From the NCBI RefSeq assembly GCF_028816455.1, contig NZ_CP118246.1, forward strand, positions 1,922,001 through 1,986,000: a DNA stretch of 64,000 nucleotides, read 5' to 3'. The position numbers and the translations under genes were made by a program. The DNA is from Devosia algicola (GTDB lineage: Bacteria > Pseudomonadota > Alphaproteobacteria > Rhizobiales > Devosiaceae). The notes beneath the pieces were generated by a model. That model saw nothing but the letters and a program-made list of their open reading frames with translations. It was not told the origin of the DNA and ran no database searches. Below are positions 29,389-37,537 of the stretch, in pieces. Every line of letters begins with the position of its first letter. Position 1 is the first letter of the stretch.

Positions 29389-30939
29389 CTACATCGTCGC
29401 GCCGACCTGCCAGGGCACAAATTCATTGTCCCCATAACCCAGTTCCTCGGACTTGGTGCGCTCGCCAGAAGCGACCCGCAGGATTGTCTCGAAGATCTCG
29501 CGCCCCTTGTCTTCAATCGATACGCCTTCAACGATTTCACCGCAATTGATGTCCATGTCCCCGCTCATGCGCTCATACATGTCCGAATTGGTCGCCAGCT
29601 TGATCGATGGCACCGGTTTGCAGCCATAGGCCGAGCCGCGCCCGGTGGTAAAGGTCAAGACGTTGGCTCCACCTGCCACCTGCCCTGTGGCCGATACCGG
29701 ATCAAATCCAGGCGTGTCCATGAACACAAAACCCTTCTCGCGCACCAGTTCCGCATATTCATAAACCGCGGTCAGAGGTGTTGATCCGCCCTTGGCCGTC
29801 GCGCCGAGTGATTTCTCCAAAATGGTCGTCAGCCCGCCCAGCTTGTTGCCGGGCGATGGATTATTATTCATCTCACCATGATTGCGCGCGGTATAATCTT
29901 CCCACCAATGGATACGCTCAATCAGTTTCTCGCCCACTTCCCGGTTGATCGCCCGCCGGGTCAACAAATGCTCAGCCCCATAAATTTCGGGCGTTTCAGA
30001 CAGGATCGCCGTCCCGCCGTTGCGCACTAGCAAATCAGCGGCATGGCCAAGCGCCGGATTGGCTGTTATCCCCGAATAGCCGTCCGATCCACCGCACTGC
30101 AGCGCCAGCGTCAGTTCAGATGCATCTACCGCCTCCCGCCGCGCAGCTGCTGCCACCGGCAGCATTTCCTTGATTTTTTCCACGCCCCATTCCACCATTT
30201 TCTTGGTGCCGCCGCTTTCCTGGATGGTCATGGTCTGGAACGTCTCATTGTCGGCGATGCCATAGGTCTCTTTCATCCGCCCGATCTGGAAGACCTCGCA
30301 CCCCAGTCCCACCAGCAGCGCCGCACCCAGATTGGGGTTGGAGGCATAGCCCCACTGCGTGCGCTTCAGGATGTCAAACCCTTCGCCCCGGCTTTCCATG
30401 CCGCATCCGGTGCCGTGCACAAAGGGTACCACGCCGTCGATTTCGGGATAATCATCCAGAATACCCGACCCGTTGATCGCTTCGGCCATGAATTTGGCCA
30501 CGGTCGCCGAGCAATTCACGCTGGTCAGAATACCAATATAGTTGCGTGTCCCCACTTTGCCATTGGCGCGCCGATAGCCTTGAAAACTTGCCCGTTCGGC
30601 GACAGGCACCATCTCCGGCGCGACCACGCCGGCGCAAAAATCATAGTTGCGCTCGAAGACTCCGTGATGTTCGCCCATGCCGCAATTATGCTCGTGCACC
30701 CATTCGCCCACCGCAATGTCAGTGGTAGCAAAGCCAATGATCTGGCCAAATTTGACCACTGCATCACCAGCGCTGATCGTCCGGGTCGCAAATTTATGTC
30801 CCTTGGGCACGCGCTTGGCCACAATCGTGCCCTGTGGCGTTTGCGTACCGGCATCAAGATTGGCCAGCGCCACCGCGATATTGTCGTCGGCGTGCAGCAC
30901 CAGCGTTCTGGTTTCAGGACGAATCATGGTCTGGGACAT
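29389..30939 (-). CDS. UxaA-family dehydratase (altronate/galactarate dehydratase-like)
   Basis: A 516-residue iron-dependent sugar-acid dehydratase. The N-terminal SAF domain (about 10-95: 'DNIAVALANLDAGTQTPQGT') is followed by the UxaA core: 'NGKVGTRNYIGILTSVNCSA', 'FVHGTGCGM', 'LALQCGGSDGYSGITANPAL', 'NNNPSPGNKLGGLTTILEKS' and 'FMDTPGFDPVSATGQVAGGA'. Such enzymes convert D-altronate, galactarate or related acids to 2-keto-3-deoxy acids. Beside FucU and an FAH hydrolase, the substrate could instead be a 6-deoxy acid such as L-fuconate; that is inference. It diverges from gntR across operator 2. Confidence 0.85.
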   Translation of the reverse strand: MSQTMIRPETRTLVLHADDNIAVALANLDAGTQTPQGTIVAKRVPKGHKFATRTISAGDAVVKFGQIIGFATTDIAVGEWVHEHNCGMGEHHGVFERNYDFCAGVVAPEMVPVAERASFQGYRRANGKVGTRNYIGILTSVNCSATVAKFMAEAINGSGILDDYPEIDGVVPFVHGTGCGMESRGEGFDILKRTQWGYASNPNLGAALLVGLGCEVFQIGRMKETYGIADNETFQTMTIQESGGTKKMVEWGVEKIKEMLPVAAAARREAVDASELTLALQCGGSDGYSGITANPALGHAADLLVRNGGTAILSETPEIYGAEHLLTRRAINREVGEKLIERIHWWEDYTARNHGEMNNNPSPGNKLGGLTTILEKSLGATAKGGSTPLTAVYEYAELVREKGFVFMDTPGFDPVSATGQVAGGANVLTFTTGRGSAYGCKPVPSIKLATNSDMYERMSGDMDINCGEIVEGVSIEDKGREIFETILRVASGERTKSEELGYGDNEFVPWQVGATM

Positions 30940-31056
30940 AATTATTGCTTTCGGTGCGAGGCTCTGGGCAAAAGCGTGTTGAGCGTTCGGTTGGCGGGCA
31001 CTCCCGCACTTTTGCGGTTCACCCTATCATTCAGGTTGTAATGCTGTACGGGTCTT

Positions 31057-31070
31057 ACTAACATGTTAGC
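31057..31070. promoter_or_regulatory. Palindrome with core CTAACATGTTAG, candidate GntR operator 2
   Basis: The 12-bp core is identical to that at 24277-24288. It lies directly before the gntR ATG at 31071 and 118 bases upstream of the divergent uxaA-like start. Binding here would block both promoters and would sit on the gntR transcription/translation start itself. Confidence 0.65.
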
Positions 31071-31826
31071 ATGAGAACGGAAGCCGATCCTTATCAATTT
31101 CTTGAACGCCCCACCACTTTGTCGCGTGGCAGCGTCACCGTGGACGTTACCAACGCGCTGCGGCAGGCCATCGTGACCTTGGCCATGGCCCCCGGCCAGA
31201 CTATTGACAAGGGTGCCGTCTGCGAGCGCCTCGGCGTATCGCGATTTCCGGTCAGCGAAGCCCTTGCGCGCCTGCAAGTTGATGGTTTGGTCGACATCGC
31301 CCCCCAGCGCGGCTCAACCGTGTCGTTGGTGCGCATCGCTGACGTGCGCGAATATATGTTGATCCGCAAGGGTTTGGAAAGTGAAGCGTTGCGGGTTCTT
31401 ATTGGCTCACACAATGCCAGCCTGATCGAGGATTTGCATGCCAATATGGCGGCCCAGCGCGCCGCCGCCAGTCGGGATGACGCTGATGGCTTTCATGCCA
31501 TCGATATCGAGTTTCACGACATCATCTTTCGCGCCATGCGCTTTACCCGTATCAAGAATATCATCGATGGTGCCCGCGCCAATCTCGACCGAGCCCGCCG
31601 CCTGATCATCACACCGCGCCGCCTCAATCTGACCATTGCCGAACATCAGGCGATTTTCGATGGCATTCTGGCCAACGACAATACAAGGGCAGCCCAGGCC
31701 ATCCGCGCCCATATCGACGCGGTAATGGTCGAACTTTTCGCCTTCGCCCGTCAAAATCCAGATCTGTTTGCCGATGGCGAAACCCTAGGAAAGGCAGGAG
31801 AACTCGACAGTTTCCCCTTTGGCTGA
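31071..31826 (+). CDS. GntR-family transcriptional regulator (FCD/FadR type)
   Basis: A 251-residue regulator. The winged helix covers residues 25-90, with 'VCERLGVSRFPVSEALARLQ' as helix-turn-helix and 'GLVDIAPQRGSTVSLV' as wing. The C-terminal FCD ligand domain follows: 'IDIEFHDIIFRAMR', 'EHQAIFDGILANDNTRAAQA' and a late His, with metal-binding Asp/His residues typical of FCD proteins. No ribosome binding site is visible before the ATG, which follows the palindrome directly. It probably represses the uxaA, lldD and lactonase promoters plus itself in response to a sugar acid. Confidence 0.88.
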   Translation: MRTEADPYQFLERPTTLSRGSVTVDVTNALRQAIVTLAMAPGQTIDKGAVCERLGVSRFPVSEALARLQVDGLVDIAPQRGSTVSLVRIADVREYMLIRKGLESEALRVLIGSHNASLIEDLHANMAAQRAAASRDDADGFHAIDIEFHDIIFRAMRFTRIKNIIDGARANLDRARRLIITPRRLNLTIAEHQAIFDGILANDNTRAAQAIRAHIDAVMVELFAFARQNPDLFADGETLGKAGELDSFPFG

Positions 31827-31861
31827 TTCCCCGCCGCATCCATTACCAGAAAGTGCTTTTG

Positions 31862-32293
31862 ATGCTTAAATCGATCCCGCCAATACTTGGCCCGGAATTG
31901 CTCTATATCCTTCGCGCCATGGGCCATGGCGACGAGATCGCCATCGTCGATGCCAATTATCCCGCCGAATCGTCGGGACCGCAGGTCGTTCGCCTCGATG
32001 GTCAGAGCGCAACCGAGGTAACCGACGCCATCCTGTCGCTAATGCCGCTCGACAGCTTTGTTGATGAACAGGCCATCTGCATGCAGGTCGTTGGCAACCC
32101 CGACCAGCGCGAACCCATCATGGACGAATTCGAGGCAATCATCGTACGCCACGAGGCCGACATGGCCCTGACATCGCTCGAGCGTTTTGCCTTTTATGAG
32201 CGCGTCGAAAATGCCTATGCCATTGTCCAAACCGGCGAAGCCCGCCTCTACGGCAACATCATCCTCAAAAAGGGCGTCATCCGCGCAAGCTAG
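31862..32293 (+). CDS. fucU: RbsD/FucU-family sugar mutarotase (L-fucose mutarotase-like)
   Basis: A 143-residue protein of the fucose/ribose mutarotase family, which speeds interconversion of sugar anomers. It begins MLKSIPPILGPELLYILRAM with 'GHGDEIAIVDANYPAES', which carries the catalytic His and Asp, and ends 'YAIVQTGEARLYGNIILKKG'. I chose the ATG at 31862; a GTG nine bases upstream is also in frame. It lies 35 bases after gntR on the same strand. FucU is the clearest sign that the locus handles L-fucose or a similar 6-deoxy sugar. Confidence 0.85.
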   Translation: MLKSIPPILGPELLYILRAMGHGDEIAIVDANYPAESSGPQVVRLDGQSATEVTDAILSLMPLDSFVDEQAICMQVVGNPDQREPIMDEFEAIIVRHEADMALTSLERFAFYERVENAYAIVQTGEARLYGNIILKKGVIRAS

Positions 32294-32380
32294 CGTTTGT
32301 CTGCTCGCGATCCCACAACGATCCCAAAATACTCCAACCAACCCCTCCAACCTACTTTAACCACTCAAAGGCAAAACACT

Positions 32381-33232
32381 ATGAAACTGCTTCGCGTTGG
32401 CGCTAAAGGCGCCGAAAAGCCCGCAATCCTTGATGCCGAAGGCACCTATCGCGATCTGTCCGGCGTCGTCGGCGATATTGCCGGCACCGCTTTGACTCCT
32501 GAGGGTCTCGCCAAGATCCGCGCCGCGGATATCTCCATGTTGCCCAAACTCGACAGCGAAAGCCGCATCGGGCCTTGCGTCGGCAATGTTGGCAAATTCA
32601 TTTGCGTTGGCCTCAATTACGCTGACCATGCTGCCGAAAGCGGCATGGATGTCCCTGCCGAGCCGGTGCTGTTCATGAAGGCCACCAGCGCCATTGTTGG
32701 ACCCAATGACGATGTGATCATTCCCAAAAATTCTATCAAGCCGGACTGGGAAGTCGAACTCGGCATCATCATCGGCCAGGAAGCGCGTTACGTGGATGAA
32801 GCCAACGCCATGGATCATGTGGCTGGCTATTGCGTGGTCAACGACATTTCCGAGCGCCACTTCCAGACCGAACGGTCCGGTCAGTGGGTCAAGGGTAAAT
32901 CCGCCGATACCTTCGGCCCCATCGGTCCGTGGATGGTCACAGCCGACGAAGTCGCCGATCCGCAGAGCCTGTCGATGTTCCTTGAAGTGGATGGTCACCG
33001 CTATCAGGACGGCTCCACCAAGACCATGGTCTTTGGCGTGCGTCACCTGGTCCACTACATCTCCCAGTTCATGAGCCTGCAGCCCGGCGATATCATCACC
33101 ACCGGCACGCCTCCGGGCGTTGGCATGGGCATCAAGCCAAACCCTGTCTGGCTCAAGCCCGGCAATGTCATGCGTCTGGGCATCGATGGACTGGGCGAAC
33201 AGCGCCAACTGACCAAGGCCTACTCGGCCTGA
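32381..33232 (+). CDS. Fumarylacetoacetate hydrolase-family protein (2,4-diketo-3-deoxy-L-fuconate hydrolase-like)
   Basis: A 283-residue FAH-fold hydrolase. The ATG at 32381 follows AAAGG. 'GKFICVGLNYADHAAESGMD', 'PDWEVELGIIIGQEARYVDE' (metal Glu), 'YCVVNDISERHFQ' and 'ITTGTPPGVGMGIKPNPVWL' match the subfamily that cleaves 2,4-diketo-3-deoxy-L-fuconate or -rhamnonate to pyruvate and L-lactate. It follows fucU by 87 bases. L-lactate, the expected product, could be burned by the LldD encoded at 23071-24234. The substrate is inferred from context and resemblance. Confidence 0.82.
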   Translation: MKLLRVGAKGAEKPAILDAEGTYRDLSGVVGDIAGTALTPEGLAKIRAADISMLPKLDSESRIGPCVGNVGKFICVGLNYADHAAESGMDVPAEPVLFMKATSAIVGPNDDVIIPKNSIKPDWEVELGIIIGQEARYVDEANAMDHVAGYCVVNDISERHFQTERSGQWVKGKSADTFGPIGPWMVTADEVADPQSLSMFLEVDGHRYQDGSTKTMVFGVRHLVHYISQFMSLQPGDIITTGTPPGVGMGIKPNPVWLKPGNVMRLGIDGLGEQRQLTKAYSA

Positions 33233-33270
33233 TTGAATTGGCCCGCAACGCCACGACGCTTGCGGGCCAC

Positions 33271-33648
33271 CTAGTCGGGGCGCTTGACCACCAGATCGAT
33301 TTCCACCAGCGCCCCGACAGCCAATCCAGTCACACCAATGGTTGTGCGTCCCGGCAGCTTGCCCTTCTCGAAATATCCCTGATAAGTCTCGTTCATGGCC
33401 GCATAGTCGCGTTCGAATTGCGTCAGGTAAATCCGCGCAAAAATTATATGTTCAAGGTCGAGCCCTATGCCAGCCAGAACGATTCTGAGATTTTCCATCA
33501 CTCGCCGGGTTTGCGCTTCAATGCCCGGTGGAAGCGGCGCGTCAGGGGCGTCCGGATCCGTTGGCATCTGCCCGGTGACAAACACCCAGCCATCCGCCTC
33601 CACCGCGTGAGAAAAGGGCGCCACCGGTCGTGGGCCTGTAGCAATCAT
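33271..33648 (-). CDS. RidA/YjgF/Rid-family protein
   Basis: A 125-residue trimeric enamine/imine deaminase-family protein. It contains 'VAPFSHAVEADGWVFVTGQM', 'GIEAQTRRVMENLRIVLAGI', 'IIFARIYLTQF' and 'PGRTTIGVTGLAVGALVEID'. In true RidA the last part is 'PaR..vgv..Lp..a.vEi' with an Arg that binds the substrate; here PGRTTIGV keeps that Arg. I chose the ATG at 33648; a TTG three codons upstream is possible. It converges on the FAH gene and may belong to the same catabolic set. Confidence 0.85.
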   Translation of the reverse strand: MIATGPRPVAPFSHAVEADGWVFVTGQMPTDPDAPDAPLPPGIEAQTRRVMENLRIVLAGIGLDLEHIIFARIYLTQFERDYAAMNETYQGYFEKGKLPGRTTIGVTGLAVGALVEIDLVVKRPD

Positions 33649-33681
33649 ATGGTGCAAGGTTGAGGCTCAAGGCTGGACTCC

Positions 33682-33693
33682 AATCATGTTAGC
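33682..33693. promoter_or_regulatory. Half-match to the GntR palindrome upstream of ridA
   Basis: AATCATGTTAGC shares the right half CATGTTAG with the two perfect operators, but its left arm has two mismatches. It lies about 35 bases upstream of the ridA start. It could be a weak third site or chance. Confidence 0.3.
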
Positions 33694-33785
33694 GTCCAAC
33701 GTTCCGCCAAGATTGGGAAAAGTCAATTGTCCAATGTCCCCCAGCAGGTTAAAGGTGCAGCGCCAGCGGAGTGCCCCCAATACTC

Positions 33786-34514
33786 ATGATTGATATTTTC
33801 CACGAGATTTCAGCCTTTCTAGAGAGTTTCCTTACGGCGATTTCGGGGAATTTTTGGCTCACCTTCTTCTTTATCTTTGCCGTTGCCATTGGTGAGGCGC
33901 TGTTCGTTGTCGGACTTTTCGTGCCCTCGACCCCGGTCTTGCTGCTGGTCGGCGGTATCATTGCTGAAGGTCGCCTGCCCTTTTGGGAGGTCTATATCGC
34001 CGCTGTGGTCGGCGCCATTATCGGCGACGCCCTGTCCTATGGTATTGGCCATCTACTCAGCGACAGGATCAAGGAGGTCTGGCCCTTCAAATACCATCGA
34101 AATTTGATAGTCCGGGGCGAAAAATTCTTTGCGCTTCACGGCGGCAAGAGTGTTTTCATCGGCCGGTTCATTCCCGGCGTCAAGGCGGTCATACCCGGTG
34201 TCGCCGGTATCATGGGCATGCCATATCAACGCTTCACCGTCATCAATGTCACCTCCGCCTTCGTCTGGGCAGCGGCTCATATCCTGCCCGGCATGCTGTT
34301 GACCGCCTGGCTCAAATCCATCGGGCTGTCGCTTGAATTGGTCATTGTTGTCGGCACATTGGTCCTGACCGTGCTCTTCATCCTCGTGCACTATCATCGC
34401 ACCATTTTGCTGGCGCTTGCGCCTTGGCTTGGCAGCTTTGGCCGCAACATTGAAAATCGCTGGCGCGAGCCCGATGTTGGCAAGCAACAGTCAAACACCA
34501 CGAGACCCTTATGA
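33786..34514 (+). CDS. DedA-family membrane protein
   Basis: A 242-residue inner-membrane protein of the DedA/VTT (SNARE-associated Golgi) superfamily. 'AIGEALFVVGLFVPSTPVLL' has the conserved acidic and Pro residues, 'AVVGAIIGDALSYGIGHLL' the re-entrant G.xxGd..Y motif, and 'FIGRFIPGVKAVIPGVAGIM' the Arg-containing F.gRfiPg motif. DedA proteins act in lipid-carrier recycling and envelope maintenance. I chose the ATG at 33786 over an in-frame GTG at 33771. It overlaps the next gene by four bases. Confidence 0.88.
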   Translation: MIDIFHEISAFLESFLTAISGNFWLTFFFIFAVAIGEALFVVGLFVPSTPVLLLVGGIIAEGRLPFWEVYIAAVVGAIIGDALSYGIGHLLSDRIKEVWPFKYHRNLIVRGEKFFALHGGKSVFIGRFIPGVKAVIPGVAGIMGMPYQRFTVINVTSAFVWAAAHILPGMLLTAWLKSIGLSLELVIVVGTLVLTVLFILVHYHRTILLALAPWLGSFGRNIENRWREPDVGKQQSNTTRPL

Positions 34515-34804
34515 ACGACACCTATACAATCGAACGCCAGAGCCAGTCCGACCATGGACGTTACGTCATCGATCTTGGTGACGGCTTTGAGGCCGAGATG
34601 ACCTACCGCATGACCAGCCCGAAGGTCATGAGCATCAATCACACTGGCGTGCCGACCAAATTCGGTGGCCGAGGTGTTGCCGCCCAACTGGTTCACGCCG
34701 CCATCGCCGACGCGCGCAGTGAGGGTTTCCGTATCGTCCCGCTATGCTCCTATGTGGCAGCCCAGTTCAAACGCCACCCCGAATGGTCCGATTTGCGTGC
34801 CTAG
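34511..34804 (+). CDS. Small GNAT-like N-acetyltransferase (YidJ/CG type)
   Basis: A 97-residue protein of the minimal acetyl-CoA-binding family: 'RYVIDLGDGFEAEMTYRM', 'INHTGVPTKFGGRGVAAQLV' containing the acetyl-CoA loop, and 'GFRIVPLCSYVAAQFKRHPE' containing the C-terminal signature. Family members are small acyltransferases of unknown substrate. The ATG overlaps the dedA stop (ATGA), so the two are co-translated. The frame is intact. Confidence 0.85.
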   Translation: MNDTYTIERQSQSDHGRYVIDLGDGFEAEMTYRMTSPKVMSINHTGVPTKFGGRGVAAQLVHAAIADARSEGFRIVPLCSYVAAQFKRHPEWSDLRA

Positions 34805-34890
34805 CATTGGCCCATCGATGATGATTCAACCGGCTCTGCACCAAGCCGGGTTAGACAAATCTTGAAATATCGATATTAACCCGACTGCGA

Positions 34891-36655
34891 TCAGGCCCGT
34901 GTTTTTGGCGCGAATTGGGGCAGCGCAGTATTGGGATCGAACATTACCACGCGGCTGCGACCTTCGCCTTTGGCCATATATAGCGCGGTATCGGCCATGT
35001 CGGTTGCGTGCTCTATTGCCTCGTCCGGTTCAACCAGACACGCACCCACACTAATTGTGACGCTGATGCTTTTGCCATCGGGCAGGGCGATGGGCGTGTC
35101 GCACACCGCCGCCATTACCGCATATGCGCCCGCCTGTAGCCGGTTCGTCGCGCCCTCGCTAAGCAGGACAATAAACTCGTCCCCACCCCATCTACCGCAA
35201 TAATTGCCTGGCCCGATGGCGGCCGCGATACGCCGGGCGACCTCGATAATCACCGCATCGCCAGCGGCATGACCAAAACTGTCATTGGCCTGTTTGAACA
35301 AATCAACATCGATCAACAATAAGCCGTGCTGGTGATCAGGCGATCTTTTGTCAAAGGTTGCACCGAGATCCGCGTCGGTTCAACATCCCTGTCTGCCCGT
35401 CCCGAAATGCCAGTTGCTCGAGTTCAGCGGTGCGCTCGCGCACCCGTCGCTCCAGTTCCTCTGTATGCGCACCGACGCTTTGCACCATCTCGGCAAATCC
35501 TCGGGACAACCGCCCGATTTCGTCTGGACTCTGGCTGCCAATGCCGGCGGCGCCGAAGTTGCCCCCTTGCACGGCACGAACAGCCCGCTCCAGGCGGCGC
35601 ACCCGGTCCACGACCTGGCGACGAAATACGATCGACAGGATCAGCGCCACACCAAGCACCGCCAATCCCAGCAACAACCCGATCGGCCAGAACAGTCGAC
35701 GATCTATGATCCGGTCGATGTCCATCAGCGTGACATTGAACCAGCCGAGCTTGTCCAGATATCCAACGCCAACCAGCATGTCGCGTCCGTCAACCTTTAC
35801 GAACGCCGAACGCACCAGCGGTCCACCAGCGACAACCTGGTCCATCAGATGCTGCACCTGCGCCTGGTCCTGCGGTCTTTCAAACAACGAAAAAACGCTT
35901 TTCTTGGCGTCCACATCGTGGCCAAGGCTTTGATAAGCTACCAGATTGCGGTCGCGATGCGCCTGTATGGCCCCGCTACGATCGGCAAACATGGCCGTGA
36001 CACCCTTTTGCGGCACATTGACCACGTCCTTGACGAATTCTGTCGGATCTATGCCCGTGCCGAGAATGCCCAACACCCGGCGCCCCTCGCGGATCACACA
36101 ATTGATCCACACCTTGGTCACCCCAAGCGTGCGATCATTGTCCACATTCAGGTGGCAGCCCTCGCCGAGCGCAGCCGTCGTGTAATACCATTTATCACGC
36201 GGATTATCGGGCGAGATCGTATAGCGAAACTGCTCACCGGCATAACTGTTGGCGGCATTGTTAAAATAGTAGTTGCCTGAGTCACCGACAACGAAAAAGT
36301 AGCTCTTGTCGGCAAATGCCTGCCGATAATGCTCCAACTCGCCCAGGCCTCGGCGCCGTCGCTCAGGATCATTTTCGTCCACCGCCCAATCGCGCACCGC
36401 CTGGGCGCCAGCAAGCGTTTCGGCTAGGGACACCTCCCGATTGAGCGCTTCAAGACCACGATACCGATCATACAATATCTGCTTTTCAGCAAATAGTGTG
36501 CCGAGTTGAACAATGGTCGAACTAACGATCCAGTTAAATGCCAGATAGGCCGGCGCCGCCACGGCGGCAAACCCCAGCAGCACCAACAACAGCACCCGCG
36601 CGCGCAGACTGGCAGCAATTCTGTGTCGCAACTGGCCTATAGCGCGCTCCTCCAT
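34891..36655 (-). CDS. Membrane diguanylate cyclase with periplasmic sensor, HAMP and GGDEF (frame broken by 1-nt insertion)
   Basis: About 587 residues after correction. Helix 1 ('VLLLVLLGFAAVAAPAYLAF') and helix 2 ('WPIGLLLGLAVLGVALILSI') flank a Cache-like periplasmic domain containing 'YFFVVGDSGNYYFNNAANSY'. HAMP ('RAVRAVQGGNFGAAGIGSQS') and a coiled coil lead to GGDEF with active site RWGGDEF. Unlike the cyclase at 25430 it lacks an RxxD inhibitory site. The frame breaks at 35365-35370 (GAGATC on plus). With GAGTC the protein reads TGMLNRRGLGATFDKRSPDH. No EAL domain is present. Confidence 0.85.
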
Positions 36656-36775
36656 CCCGATGGTTCAGTGCACGATCAACCACATCGGCCTGCCATATCT
36701 AGCGCCCAGCCGTCTAAACTATGTTAACAAACAACGCCATATCCCCTCCAATGCCATCACGATTTGCCACGCGTC

Positions 36776-37396
36776 CTAAGCGGCAAGCACGCTATAGCGG
36801 CCCAAAAATTGCTGCACCCGGCTAACCTCGGCGGCAACAATTTCATGCCCACCATCGTGAAACCAGACCTCCGTCTCGCTGTCCTGCTCAACAAAATACC
36901 GGCCCAACTGCTCAGTTGCCGCTGCCGGACAGATCTGGTCCCGCCGCCCCGCCGTGATCAACACCCGGCGTCCCGCAAGCCCCGGCTGTGACTTGGGCGC
37001 AAACGGTATCAGCGGATGCATAAGCACGCTGGCATCAAACAGGTCCGGCGTTTCAAACTGCATCGAAGCCAGAATATTGGCACCATTGGAATAGCCGAGC
37101 CCCACCACCGACGATGCTTTACGTCCTGACAGTTGCGTCCTGACAAATTCCGCCAACGCCTTGGTGCGCAGAGCGAGGTCATCCATGTCATAGATGCCTT
37201 CGCCGGTCCGTTTGAAATAACGTAGCGCGCCGCTTTCAGACACATCCCCCCGGACCGCGATAACCCGCGCGCCAGGCATCATTTGCACCCCAAGATCAAA
37301 AAACTGGTTCTCGTCGCCGCCGGTGCCATGAAACAGGAACAGCACGGGTGCGGCAGCGTCACGCCCCTTGGCTTCACGAAAATAATATTGGGTCAT
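36776..37396 (-). CDS. Alpha/beta hydrolase (phospholipase/carboxylesterase family)
   Basis: A 206-residue serine hydrolase of the YpfH/carboxylesterase group. 'VLFLFHGTGGDENQF' is the oxyanion region and 'VVGLGYSNGANILASM' the nucleophile elbow with Ser. 'VLITAGRRDQICP' carries the catalytic Asp and 'VWFHDGGHEIVAAE' the catalytic His. I chose the ATG at 37396, with GGAG upstream; the longer open frame upstream is Arg-rich and unlike the family. It diverges from sdaA. The substrate is unknown. Confidence 0.82.
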   Translation of the reverse strand: MTQYYFREAKGRDAAAPVLFLFHGTGGDENQFFDLGVQMMPGARVIAVRGDVSESGALRYFKRTGEGIYDMDDLALRTKALAEFVRTQLSGRKASSVVGLGYSNGANILASMQFETPDLFDASVLMHPLIPFAPKSQPGLAGRRVLITAGRRDQICPAAATEQLGRYFVEQDSETEVWFHDGGHEIVAAEVSRVQQFLGRYSVLAA

Positions 37397-37537
37397 CTGC
37401 CACTCCTGATTATTACCTAATCGCCCCCATATCGGCACGCCACGCGCCAAAACAAGCACGCGCGAGCGCGCCGCATTGTTTCGCATCTGGCAACAATCGC
37501 GATTGCCCCGCCCGATGCAATAACGCACAATCTAGCG

